Origin: Camarhynchus parvulus
Taxonomy: Eukaryota; Chordata; Aves; Passeriformes; Thraupidae
DNA length: 64,000 bases
Direction: 5' to 3'
Assembly: GCF_901933205.1 (NCBI RefSeq)
Contig: NC_044597.1
Coordinates: 1,538,126 to 1,602,125 of the forward strand
The notes under the pieces are model-generated. The model made no database searches. It saw only the letters and a program-made list of their open reading frames with translations, and was not told the origin of the DNA. Positions within the stretch are counted from its first letter, which is position 1; each line of letters begins with the position of its first letter. This document shows positions 39,401 to 50,632 of the stretch, in pieces. The position numbers were made by a program, and so were the translations under genes.

Positions 39401-42400
39401 ACCCCCACCTGGAATCCAGACCCTGACCTGAGCCCCCACCAGGACCCAGATCCATTCCCAGCATCCAGAACCCCACCTGGATCCTGAGCACAGCCCAGTT
39501 CCCAGACCCCCACCCAAGCCCTGGATCCCCCACTCAGAACCCAGACCCCCCCTGAGTTCCAGGACCCAGATCCCAGCCCAGGACCCAAATCCCCCAGTGA
39601 GAGCCAGAGGATTCCCAGTCCTAGCACATGGAACTCCACAATCCAGACCCCACCTGTGCCCCAGGTGCCCCCTGTGCCCCAGATCTTGGTCCCCACCTGT
39701 GACCTGGACCCTGAACTCTGACATCCCCCCTCCCTCAGACCCCAGCTGAGGACCCAGACCCCAACCCTGCACCCCAGTCCTGGGCTCCAGAGCCTCACCT
39801 GAGCTGAATCCAGCCCAGAACGAGGACCCCCACCCAATACCTGACCTGCAGCACCCTTCACTCAGTGGCTCCCAGAGCCTTCCAAGCCCTCCCAGTGCCT
39901 CCCAGTACATGGAGCTGGGAGAGCCCCCACCCTTCCCCATCTCCATCCCGGCCAGACTCTGTCCCCCTCCCTGGTGTCACCCGTCCCTTCCCACCCCCAT
40001 CCGGGATGGGTGCCCGAGCGCGGCGGCTCCGTCCCCTCCCTGGCAGCGTCCCCGTCCCCATCCCCGCGGGGACAGCGGCTCCTGTCGCGCCTGGGATTAG
40101 CGGGATAAGCCCGGCAGCGGCACCGAGCGGGGCCCAGCCCCGTCCCGGGGGTGTCTGTCCGTCCCGGGGGTGTCTGTCTGTCCCGGGGGGTGTCTGTCCA
40201 TCCCGGGGTGTCTGTCCATCCCGGGGGATGTCTGTCCCCGGGGTGTCTGTCCATCCGCGCGGTGCTGTCCGTCCCGGGGGTGTCTGTCCGTCCCGGGGGT
40301 GTCTGTCCATCCCGGGGGGTGTCTGTCCGTCCCGGGGGTGTCTGTCCATCCCGGGGGGTGTCTGTCCATCCCGGGGGTGTCTGTCTGTCCCGGGGGTGTC
40401 TGTCCATCCCGGGGGGTGTCTGTCCATCCCAGGGGGTGTTTATCTCCCCGGGGTGTCTGTCCATCCTGGGGGTGTCTGTCCGTCCCGGGGGTGTCTGTCC
40501 ATCAGCAGCCGGGATGTCTGTCCGTCCCGGGGGTGTCTGTCTGTCCCGGGGGTGTCTGTCCATCCCAGGGGGTGTCTGTCCGTCCCGGGGGGTGTCTGTC
40601 CATCCCGGGGGATGTCTGTCCGTCCCGGGGGGTGTCTGTCTGTCCCGGGGGGTGTCCTGCAGGGATGCTGGCGGGTGGGTGACCCGCCCACGGCCCCCCC
40701 CTGTCCCCGCAGTCTCGGTGGCGCTGGTCGAGGCCGTACGCAAGGGTCGCCGCTCCGAGGGGCTGCGCAAGCACGGCGCCGCCTTCCCCGAGCGCCACTG
40801 CTTCAGCCTGGCCTTCAAGGGCCGCCGCAAGAACCTGGACCTGGCCGCCCGAGGCGAGGAGGACGCCCGGCACTGGGTGCAGGGGCTCGGCAAGCTGATG
40901 GGGAGGCTGCAGGCCATGAGCCAGATGGAGAAGCTCGACCAGTATCCTTCGAGGGGGGCTTGGGGACAGGGTGGGTATTGGAATATAATCCCAATATAGC
41001 CAGATGGAATGTGCCTGGGCTCGTCTGGCCCTTGCTGCTTGACCAAGGGCGGCAGCTGTGGTGGTTTCACCTCAGAGACACCTTTGGCTGGCTGGATGCT
41101 GCAGCTGGCACTTGGGACAAGTCCAGGCTTGCAGGAGCTCAGGTTTACCTCTGGAGGAAAGGCTTTAGGTGATGGTGATGGAAAAGGAGTCGGTTCTGAC
41201 AGAGGGCTTGTATCCAGAGCTTTATTCCTGGCCCACAGGCCTCTGAATGCAGCAACAGCTCCAACAGAACCAAGAAACCCCGTCATTGCTGTGTCTTTTA
41301 ACCCCAGGGAGAGGGGCAGGGAAGGGGTAGGGATCCCACCAACCAGGTAAGGGGGGGAAGTCTCAAGGGACAAATGACACCTGAATAGCCCAATGTCCCC
41401 AGGGCTGAGAGGCATCTTTTGAACTTCACCAATCACACGATGCCCTTGCTGGAATGCCAAGATTGACTGACAGCACTCAGCAGGGGGCAAGGGAGGGGAA
41501 GGGAGAGGTTGTTGGCACACCTGGGGAAGGAACCAGGATAACTGAAACAGGGTTTTACATCACACTGCAACAGGTGGGCACGGCTGTGGGTGACACCCGG
41601 AGGTTTCCTTAGCCCAGTGCAGTTGGATCCATGGGGTCCTGCAGCGAGCAGACAGGAACAAGGACAACAAGATGTCCTTCCGGGAGGTGAAGAGCATGCT
41701 GAGGATGCTCAACATCGACATGGATGATGTCTACGCCTCCAAGCTCTTCAAGGTACCTGAGCTGCACCACCCAGTGGCTCCTTCTCTGCCTTGCCCAGCA
41801 CAGAGAGCTGACACACCAAAGCCACCAAGGGTTGGGTCCCACCAGGGGCACGTGGTGGAGAGGGGTGACGTGGGCTGAGCTGTCCCAGCTGCTGTTCCGT
41901 GTGTCCCCGAGGTGGGACATTTCTACTCCATGGAGAGCTGCTCCTCTGGGCATCTCCCACAGATGGACACGTGGGTGTGTGGGTATAGGGGAACAAGGAC
42001 AGATGGACACGTGGATGTATGGATATAGAGGTGCAGGGACAGATGGACACGTGGGTATGTGGATATAGGGGTGCAGGGACAGATGGACATGTGGATGCAT
42101 GGATATAGGGGTGCAGGGACAGATGGACACGTGGATGTGTGGATATAGAGGAACAAGGACAGACGGACACATATATGTGGATATAGAGGTGCAGGGACAG
42201 ATGGACACATGAGTGTGTGGATATAGAGGAACAAGGACAGATGGACACATGGATGTGTGGATATAGAGGTACAAGGACAGATGGACACGTGGATGTGTGA
42301 GCATAAAGGTGCAGGGACAGATGGACACGTGGATGTGTGGATATAGGGGTGCAGGGACAGATGGACACGTGGATGTGTGGATATAGAGGTACAAGGACAG

Positions 42401-45400
42401 AAACTGAGGCACGGAGCTCTGCTCTGCTCCATCCCAGAGTGGGGCTCAGGGGGCTCTGGCAGGGGGATCAGAGGGGACAGGACTCACCCCACTCACCCTG
42501 CCCGCTCCAGGGACAGGCAGAACAAGGCAGGGGGTGGCTGTAGCCCATCCCCACAGGCAGGGGACAGTCCCTGAGGCTGGGCTGTGCCACCAGGAGTGCG
42601 ACCACTCGGGCAACGAGCGGCTGGAGGGCCGGGAGCTGGAGGAGTTCTGCCGGCGGCTGCTGCGGCGCCCCGAGCTCGAGGAGCTCTTCGGGCGCTACTC
42701 GGGCGAGGACCGGGTGCTGTCGGCTGAGGAGCTGCAGGATTTCCTGAGGGACCAGGGAGAGGAGAGCAGCCTGCGCCAGGCCCGCGCCATCATCCGCACC
42801 CACGAGCTCAACGACAAGGGTGAGGTGGGGGATCGTGGGGTGGGCACTCGTGGATGTAGGGATGGGGCTCTGACTGGGGACATCACCACCCCAAATGGGT
42901 ATGGGGTTCTCCAAGGCTTCTCTTATTGTCCTGGTGCCCATTCCCAGTGTCTGCTATCCAACACATTGCCTGGCTGGCACCTGCTGGATGTGACACCATG
43001 GGGACAGGGCATGTCCCCTGGGGATGGTGGTTTGGGCAGGTGGTGGACTTCCACATCTCATGGGTGGTGTGATGCCAGCTCTGCTATGAATGTGACACCG
43101 CTGAGGGACTTCTGTCCTCCTCAGGTCCCACCATGGCAGGTCCAGGGTGAACACAGCACTAGTGGGCATGAAGGAGCTCCATGTCACAATAGTACCCTTA
43201 AGGTAGATGTGGCACTAGGAGGATGGAGGACATCAGATGGGAGATGGGACACAAAGGGGACCTCCCCTGAGTGCCACAGTGCCACATCTGGGGTGACATG
43301 GCACTGGGAGGACAGAGGGCATCATGGTGGGGACAGGGAACCTCCACAGCTCACGGGTGTCACCATGCCACATCCAGAGTGAATGTGGCACCAGCAGGAT
43401 GGGTGACATCAGGATGGAGATGGGACACATTTACACGTCCCCTGGGTGCCACAGTGCCAGGTCAGGGATGAACATGGCACCTCCAAGTGACACCTGCCAC
43501 CGTGTCCCACAGCCAAGCAGCAGGACCTGATGATGCTGGATGGGTTCATGATGTACCTGCTGTCACCTGCTGGGGACATCCTCAACCAGGAGCACACCAA
43601 GGTGCACCAGGACATGAGCCAGCCCCTGAGCCACTACTTCATCTCCTCATCCCACAACACCTACCTGACCCGCAACCAGGTCGGGGGCAGCAGCAGCACC
43701 GAGGCCTACGTCAGGTGAGTGTCCCCTGGGGCCAGACGGACAGACGGACACGTGGGTGTGTGGGTATAGAGGTGCAGGGACAGACAGACACGTGGGTGTG
43801 TGGGTATAGGGGTGCAGGGACAGACGGACACGTGAGTGTGTGGGTATAGGGGTGCAGGGACAGATGGACAGGTGGATGTGTGGATATGGAGGGACAGATG
43901 GACACATGGATGTGTGGATATAGAGGCACAGGGACAGATGGGTGGGAGGACACACAGCCACAGGGACAACACAGCCACAGGGACACACGGACACAAGGAC
44001 ACATGGACACAGGGACACATGGACACAGGGACACACGGACACAGGGACAACACAGCCACAGGGACACACGGACACAGGGACACACGGACACAGGGACATA
44101 CAGCCACAAGGACACATGGACACGGGGACACACAGCCACAACACACAGCCACAAGGACACATGGACACAGGGACACACAGCCACAGGGACACACAGACAC
44201 AAGGACACACAGCCACACAGCCACAGGGACACACAGAAGCTCCCGTGGCCCCGGGGGACAGGCCTGACCCGGTGCCGGTGTCGGGCAGGGCGCTGCGGGC
44301 CGGGTGCCGCTGTGTGGAGCTGGACTGCTGGGAGGGCCCGGACGGGGAACCTGTCGTGTACCACGGGCACACCCTCACCTCCAAAATCCTCTTCCGTGAC
44401 GTCATCGAGAGCATCCGCGACTCCGCCTTTGAGGTGAGAACGGGTGGGAGCCCCGGGGGTGCCCGGTGTGAAGTGTGGGTTGCGGGGTGCCCGTGCCCAG
44501 TGCTGAGTATGGAGTGTGGAGTGCCCGGTGCCCGGTGTGGAGTGTGGGGTGCCCGGTGCCCGGCGCTGAGGGCTGCCCCTCCCCATGCCCAGAAATCACC
44601 CTACCCCGTCATCCTGTCCCTGGAGAACCACTGCGGGCTGGAGCAGCAGGCCACCATGGCCCGGCACATGAAGGCCATCCTTGGGGACAGGCTGCTGACA
44701 CAGCCCCTGCAGGGACAGAACCCCCACGACCTCCCCTCACCAGAGGTAAGGCCACCCGCGTGCCACCACGGTGTCCCCATGTCCCCTCCGAGCCCTGAGC
44801 TCGCACCTGCCCTCTGCAGCAGCTGAAGGGAAAGATCCTGGTGAAGGGCAAGAAGCTGCCAGAGCTGTGGCAGGAGCCACGGGGTGTCACCTCCCTTCTG
44901 GACCCCGAGGAGGAGGAAGAGGAAGAGGAGGAAGAAGAGGAGGAGAAGGTGCAGGAGAGAAGCCCCCGGCGGGTGAGAGACTTCCCCAGGGATGTGGTTT
45001 TGGGGGACCTGGTGGTCCTGGTGGATCAGAGCATCCTGGTGGTGCCAGGGCATGCTGGGGCTGTCCCAGCTGAGCGCTGCCAGCTCTGCCATGCCCTCTG
45101 CAGCCCTGCTCTCTCCTCTTTCAGTCGCTGCAGTCGCTGCAGGAGATCAAACCTCTGCAGGTGGGTGATGCTGGAGCTGGGGGTCTGGCAGGGTGGGTGC
45201 TGAGGGGGTGGTGAGTGGCTGTCAGAGGGGACAGAGCTTGGGGACCCCCCAGCTGTGCCTCCCTCATCCTGTTTCTGGGGTTTCCAACCCTTTGATTTCT
45301 CTGTCACCTCAAGTTCTCCATTGTGTTGGGCCTTCATCACATCCAGGGTGACCTGTTGGGGTCGGCATCACTTTGGGGCCTCTGTCACCTCAAGTATTCC

Positions 45401-48400
45401 ATCCTCTCTTGGGGTGCCCATCACCTCAGGGTCTCCAGCACTTTGGGGTCTCCCTCATCTTGGGGTCTGGAACGTCTTGGGCTGTCCATCCCCTTGGGTT
45501 CCATGGCTTCAGGTTCTCAACCTGCTTGGGTTCCCCATCAGCCCCTGGTCCATCGTTCCATTGTCTCAGGTTCTGCACCACCTTGGGGTCTCTGTCACCT
45601 CAAGTATTCCATCCTCTCTTGGAGTGCCCATCACCTCAGGGTCTCCAGCACTTTGGGGTCTCCCTCATCTTGGGGTCTGTAACATCTCAGGCTGGAGAAC
45701 CCTTGGGTTCTCCATGACTTCAGGTCCTCAACCTGCTTGGTTTCCCCATCAGCCCCAGGTCCATCACTCCATTGCCTGGGGTTCTCCACCACCTTGGGGC
45801 CTCCACAGCCCTGGGGGTCTCAGCACTCAGCACTAGCAGGGCAGGGGGTCTGTAGACCCTCAGACTGGCAGGTTGCCACCAGGGCCAGCTTGTCCCTGCT
45901 GCCACGGTGGCTCCTGCAGGCCAAGGACGCGTCGCAGGTGTCCCCAGAGCTGTCGGCGCTGGTGATCTACTGCCAGGCTGTCCCCTTCCCTGGGCTGGCC
46001 CAGGCCCTGCGCCACCCCCAGCCCTGCCACGTGTCCTCCTTCAGCGAGAGGAAGGCTCGGAAGCTCATCAAGGAGGCAGGTGAGGGCCACCAGATGGGGA
46101 CAGGGTGGGTCCCTACTCCTGAGCCACTGGGATGCAGGATGGGCTGGGAAGGATGGGCTCGGTATCTAGGGTGGCTCCATGAGTGGTCAGGGTCACACTG
46201 GGCTCACCCAGGCTGCCCTGGATGGTGGGACTGGGGTCTGCTGACAGGGCCTGCCTGGGGACAGAGGCCAGGGCTGGGGTCACACAACCAGGATCAAGGT
46301 CTGGGATTGGGATTTGGGATGTGGCATCTGGGTCCAGGGCCTGGGGCTCGGGAATAAGGTCTGGGTCAGAGTCCAGGCACTGAGGTCAAGGTTTGGGGTC
46401 AGGGTCAGAATCTGAGGTCAGGCAGGGCCTGAGATTAAGATCTGAGTCAGATTTTGGGTGTTCAGGGTCTGGGGGCCAGGGTCAGTGTCTGGAGTCAAGG
46501 ATTAGGATCTGGGTCAGGGCATAGGCTTGAGGGTCTTGGTTTGGAGTCTGAGGTCCAGGGATCAGGGTCAGGGTCTGGGTTCCGTGGTCAAGGTCCAAGG
46601 TCAGGGGTCTAAAGTCAACGTGTGGGGTCAAGATCAGGATCAAGGCTCAGAGGTTTGGGGTCAGGTGTCCAAGGTCAGGGTCAGGTTTGGGGTCTGGTTT
46701 CAGGGTCACATGCCAGGCTCTGTCGGTGTCCTTGGGCCCCTCAGCCTCTGTAGGGGCCCCCAGCAGCCCCCCTGAGCCGTGTCCCCCCCAGGCCCAGCCC
46801 TGGTCCGGTACAACGCCCGCCAGCTCAGCCGCGTGTACCCGCTGGGGCTCAAGATGAACTCTGCCAACTACAACCCCCAGGAGATGTGGAACGCTGGCTG
46901 CCAGCTGGGTGAGACCCCAGTCCCCCTGAGCTGGCACCCACCCCTGGAGGTGTCACCCACCCCTGACAGCCCGTCCTGCTGTCCCCACAGTGGCCCTGAA
47001 CTTCCAGACACCGGGCTATGAGATGGACCTGAACGCCGGGCGCTTCCTGCCCAACGGGCGCTGTGGCTACGTCCTGAAACCCCCCTGCCTGCACAGCCCC
47101 CGCGGGGAGGGCTCCCGGCGCCTGGCCCTGCACATCAGGGTGAGGACACCCCACCAGACTGTCCCCAGGGCCAGCTGAGTGCCACCCACCTCCCTGCGGG
47201 GTCACACCCATGACATTCCAGTGCCTGGCTGGGTCCACCTGCATCTTCCCGCAGGTGACACCAACCCTGTCCCCAAATCCAGCTGGTATCAGCTATGACC
47301 CTTCTCATGGATGGCACCAGCCACCTTCCTCCTCCTCATCCCATCCACACTCCTGGCTGCGTGCCATCTGCTCCCTTCTGGGGACACCACCTTGTCCCCA
47401 GCCATGTGTCACCTTCTCCTGGATGGCACCAGCCACCTCCCTCCTCCTTACCCCATCCACACTCCTGACTGTGCCACCCATGACACTTCTGGGTGACACC
47501 ACCCTATCCCCAAATCCAGCTGGTATCAGCTACGTCCCTTCTCTGAGATGGCATCAGGCACCATGTCCCCAATCCCAGCCAAATGCCACCCACATCCCTC
47601 ATCCTGAGGACCCAGCCACATGTCACTCATATTCCTTCTCCTGTGTGGTACCAACAATGTCCCTCCTTTTCATCCCATCCTCACTCCTGGCTGCGTGCCA
47701 TCTGCTCCCTTCTGGGGACAGCACCTTGTCCCCAGCCATGTGCCACCTTCTCCTGGATGGCACCAGCCACCTCCCTCCTCCTCATCCCATCCTGACTGTG
47801 CCACCCATGACACTTTGGGTGATACCACCCCTGTCCCCAAATCCAGCTGCTGCCAGCCACTGGGTGGCATCAGCTGCCTCCCTCCTTTCACCGTGTCCCC
47901 AGCCCCAGCCAAGTGCCACCCAGGTCCCTTCTGGGGACACCCACATGTCCCCTGTGCCCTGGTCCCTGTGCCCAGGTGATCACAGCCCAGCAGCTGCCCA
48001 AGCTCAACAGGGACAAGGGCAGCTCCATCGTGGATCCCTTCGTGCGCGTGGAGATCCACGGCGTCCCGGCCGACTGTGCCAAGCAACAAACCCACCACAA
48101 GCTCAACAACGGTGAGTGCTGCCACCTGGGCACCCTGGGGACACCCCTGGGCACCCCAGCCCCCAGGGACATCCAGTCACAGCCCCATTACTGCCCAAGG
48201 ACAAGCCAGGGTCTCTTGGAGCACCCTGATCCCTGCAGATACCCCATGGAACCTGACCTCCAGTACACCCCCCCACTGCCCCAGTATGACCCCCTTTCCC
48301 CAGTACTGCCCCAGTATGACCCCCTTTCCCCAGTACACCCCAGTATGACCCCCATTCCCCCAGTACTGCCCCAGTATGACCCCCATTCCCCAGTACACCC

Positions 48401-48885
48401 CAGTATGACCCCCATTCCCCAGTACACCCCGTTCCCCCAGCACCACCCCCATCCCCACATCCCCCAGTGCAGCACTGCAGCTCAGCGGGGCAGGGGCAGT
48501 GCCCGGGGCTCCTGCCGGTCCCCGGTGGCCCCGGTGGCCCCACCCAGCCCCCTGCCGGTGCCTCAGGTTTCAACCCGCGCTGGGAGGAGACGCTGCGGTT
48601 CCAGGTGCGGGTGCCCGAGCTGGCCCTGGTGCGGTTCGTGGTGGAGGATTACGACAGCACCTCGTGCAACGACTTCGTGGGGCAGTTCACGCTGCCCCTG
48701 CCCAGCATGCGCCAAGGTGGGGGCAGGTGCCACCCCGCGGCCCCCCGGGCATGGGGACAGCCCCTGGCACGGGCTGAGCCCCCTGTGTGTCCCCAGGGTA
48801 CCGCCACATCCACCTGCTCTCCAAGGACGGCGCCTCCCTGGCCCCAGCCACGCTCTTCGTGCACGTTCGAGCCAAGAGCCTGTGA
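36363..48885 (+). CDS. PLCD3: PLCD3, phosphoinositide phospholipase C delta 3
   Basis: Sixteen exons: 36363-36465, 38925-39086, 40713-40941, 41623-41752, 42594-42819, 43513-43714, 44289-44433, 44593-44745, 44820-44972, 45125-45160, 45920-46079, 46792-46908, 46991-47139, 47976-48111, 48567-48716, 48797-48885. All phases agree: 2340 bp, 779 aa (human about 789). It hydrolyses PIP2 to IP3 and diacylglycerol in a Ca2+-dependent manner at membranes. Order of domains: PH (about 35-150), EF-hands with loops [12 protein letters not shown] (175-186) and [12 protein letters not shown] (211-222), catalytic X ([12 protein letters not shown] with H331/N332; VELDCWEG with E361/D363; YHGHT with H376), X-Y linker with thirteen consecutive Glu (480-492), catalytic Y ([37 protein letters not shown]) and C2 ([29 protein letters not shown]). 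The KKMG..LTEDED start and the ending resemble PLCD3 rather than PLCD1 or PLCD4. Exon 3 has a weak donor (GTATCC). Confidence 0.97.
36890..37040. repeat. Minisatellite family P in PLCD3 intron 1 (inverted relative to introns 4 and 6)
   Basis: Units with CACCTCTATACCCACACACC and CACGTGTCCGTCTGTCCTTG are the reverse complement of the unit in introns 4 and 6. From 37040 to 37600 it degrades into TGTCCATCCCTGTATCCACA-type units. Confidence 0.85.
38086..38147. repeat. (CCCATT)n microsatellite
   Basis: About ten perfect CCCATT units in PLCD3 intron 1. Confidence 0.95.
38350..38702. repeat. (CCCAT)n microsatellite with GGAT interruptions
   Basis: About 60 ATCCC units in three blocks (38357-38415, 38446-38535, 38640-38700) separated by CCATGGATCC variants. 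Confidence 0.95.
39080..39185. repeat. PLCD3: Three-copy 42-bp repeat that includes the PLCD3 exon 2 donor
   Basis: GGAGCTGTGAGTGCTGCCCC occurs at 39081, 39117 and 39157, so the exon 2 donor GTGAGT is copied twice just downstream. Use of the second or third donor would add intronic codons. Confidence 0.8.
40144..40660. repeat. GGTGTCTGTCCGTCCCGGGG minisatellite in PLCD3 intron 2
   Basis: About 26 units of 18-21 bp up to about 60 bp before exon 3. Open frames of over 400 aa through it are repeat artefacts. Confidence 0.95.
40978..41572 (-). mobile_element. Solo LTR in PLCD3 intron 3
   Basis: In reverse it begins TGTTGCAGTGTGATG and contains GGTTAAAAGACACAGC (TATA-like) and GGAATAAAGCTCTGG (poly(A) signal), the layout of an LTR. 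The right boundary (41572) is clear; the left is approximate. It starts about 35 bp after the exon 3 donor and fills most of the intron. Confidence 0.7.
41965..42405. repeat. Minisatellite family P in PLCD3 intron 4
   Basis: About eleven units of 38-40 bp with GGACAGATGGACACGTGGAT and GTGTGGATATAGAGGTGCAG. Confidence 0.9.
43733..44240. repeat. Minisatellite family P and derived (GGGACACACGGACACA)n in PLCD3 intron 6
   Basis: Five family-P units (43733-43930), then about 20 short units of CACAGGGACACA with CAGCCACA variants to 44235, close to exon 7. Confidence 0.9.
45378..45695. repeat. 212-bp tandem duplication in PLCD3 intron 10
   Basis: TCTGTCACCTCAAGTATTCC ... GTCTCCAGCACTTTGGGGTC appears at 45380-45470 and again at 45590-45680 with few changes. 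Confidence 0.85.
47225..47900. repeat. Duplicated ~350-bp segment in PLCD3 intron 13
   Basis: CTGGCTGCGTGCCATCTGCT, TTGTCCCCAGCCATGTG and CTCCTGGATGGCACCAGCCA occur at about 47354-47445 and 47690-47775. Confidence 0.75.
48275..48440. repeat. CCCAGTATGACCCCCATTCC repeat in PLCD3 intron 14
   Basis: About six 28-32-bp units with CCCCAGTA(CTG/CAC)CCC and AGTATGACCCCC. Confidence 0.9.
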
Positions 48886-49341
48886 GGGTGCACACAGGGG
48901 CAGCCTGGTGTCCCCGAGGTGCCCATGGGGACACTGTGGCTGTGTGGGGACAGCCCCAGGACACTGCTCAGCTGTCTGTGGAGGACCCAAAGGGTGGGGG
49001 CTCCCCTACCCAGTGCCACCCACTGGTGTCCCACTCCTGTCCTTGAGGGGACAGAGATGCTGTGACAACCAGGATTGGGCCAGCGACAGCCCAGCACAGC
49101 CCCACAGGGGTGACATGGGTGACAATAACCAGCAAATCTCACCAGTCTTGGCCACACTTGGGGTGCAAGGATGGGCCAGCCCAGCCCCTCACTTGGGGTG
49201 CAAGGATGGTGCCACCATCACCCTGGAGTCCCTGAGGGGACCCTGCCACCACACACTCCACTGTGCCCGGGTGGGGACACATTGCCAAGCTCTGGCACCA
49301 GTGACAGGCACAGATTTACAGCCCTGGGATCAAGCCAGTGG

Positions 49342-49347
49342 AATAAA
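49342..49347 (+). promoter_or_regulatory. PLCD3: Poly(A) signal of PLCD3
   Basis: AATAAA about 455 bp past the PLCD3 stop, followed by a T-rich stretch and GTGTTCC downstream. It is a good match to a canonical 3' end. Confidence 0.65.
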
Positions 49348-49350
49348 GGT

Positions 49351-49356
49351 TTTATT
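49351..49356 (-). promoter_or_regulatory. NMT1: Candidate distal poly(A) signal of NMT1, abutting that of PLCD3
   Basis: TTTATT on plus reads AATAAA on minus, three bases after the PLCD3 AATAAA. If used, the NMT1 3' UTR would be about 1.3 kb and the two convergent genes would end at the same point. Confidence 0.35.
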
Positions 49357-50399
49357 TTAACAGAGCCTGTCCCAGTGTTCCTGTCACCCTCCGGGGCCCA
49401 TCGTGGGTGGATCAGGGCTGAGCCCACCCCCAAACCAGCAGTGCCCTGGGGAGCTGGGGGGATTCATTGGAGCAGCCATGGGGACAAGGGGAGGGTCCCC
49501 CACCCACAGCCAGGGACACAGGGGGGGACACAGAGGTACTTGCATAGGTGACACAGGACCCCAAGCAGGGGGATGTGATGGCACTGCCAGGGGGGATGTG
49601 ATGGGCTCCTGGTCCCCTCTGAGGCCCCACAGGTCCAGGCTGGGGTGGGCACAGGGTCCGTGGTGCCACAGGGTGTGACAGGGACACGCCAGCACAGGGA
49701 GGTGTGACAGTGCATAGACGGGGTCTTGGCCTTGGTGTGCAGCTTTGGAAACCTTTGGCTGGGCAGGCAGGAGCATCTCGGAGCTCTGGGGTCAGCACAT
49801 GGCAGGAGGCAGTGCTGGCACACCTGGATGGGATGCAGGGTTGCCATGACAACGTTTCCTTTCTCTCAGAGGATCCCACGGCACGAGGTGACACCGGGAG
49901 CTGGTGCTGGAGGCACCAGGGAGGATGATGCCAATGGAGAATGCAGATTTCCATGCTTCCAGAGAAAAGCAGCTGAGCAGAGAGGCTGTGGCAGTGGAGC
50001 ATCCCCAGTGGGGAGGCTGAGGGGAAGGAGCCCCAGGAGCAGAGCAGGGTGTGCCTGGAGCTGAACCCCCCTGGATCTTCGGGCACTGCTGTCCAGCAGG
50101 AAGGGTTGGAGTCTCTGTGGCTGGGCAGGAGGTGGGACAAGGCATCTCTTGCACAAATAGCCCTTGGAAAGGAATCTCCCCCTGTTAAACAGAGTCAGGA
50201 GCAGACCTGGGGCAAAGAGCCTGAAGCACCCTCGGGGCAGGCAGGAGGGTTTTGACCAGCAGCCACCATCAGCATCAACCTCAGCTGTCCCCACGGAGAA
50301 AAGTCCCAGTCCAGCAGCCCAGTGGTGACCTTCAGCAGCCGAATGTAACTCATGGCAGTTTGGGAACAGGAAAGATTTAAAATATATATAATATATACT

Positions 50400-50405
50400 T
50401 TTATT
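50400..50405 (-). promoter_or_regulatory. NMT1: Candidate proximal poly(A) signal of NMT1
   Basis: TTTATT on plus (AATAAA on minus) about 230 bp past the NMT1 stop, in an AT-rich patch. A distal alternative is at 49351-49356. Confidence 0.4.
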
Positions 50406-50632
50406 ATTCACCCGTTAAATCCATTCTATGCCAATCATGATCTAGTTTCAGCAGTTACATTCCCCTGATCGTGTCTTTAGGAGGATGCAGTTAAATCAAA
50501 CAAGGAGGTGGCTGGCAGCAGCAGGGGGGCTCTGGTGCCCCCTCTCCCGGCGTGGCTCCGGCTTTGGCAGAAAGGATGAGGGCAGCACCTCCTCAGGCCC
50601 GGCTCCTCCACGCTCTCCTGGCAAGGGCTCCC

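Noticed and set aside
40144..40660. Regular repeats resembling a CRISPR array
   Set aside because: Units are head-to-tail with no unique spacers, in a vertebrate intron: a minisatellite.
39862..41520. Open frame of 552 aa (-) and 435 aa (+) across PLCD3 intron 2 and exon 3
   Set aside because: Mostly the GGTGTCTGTCC minisatellite; only 40713-40941 on the + strand is real coding sequence.
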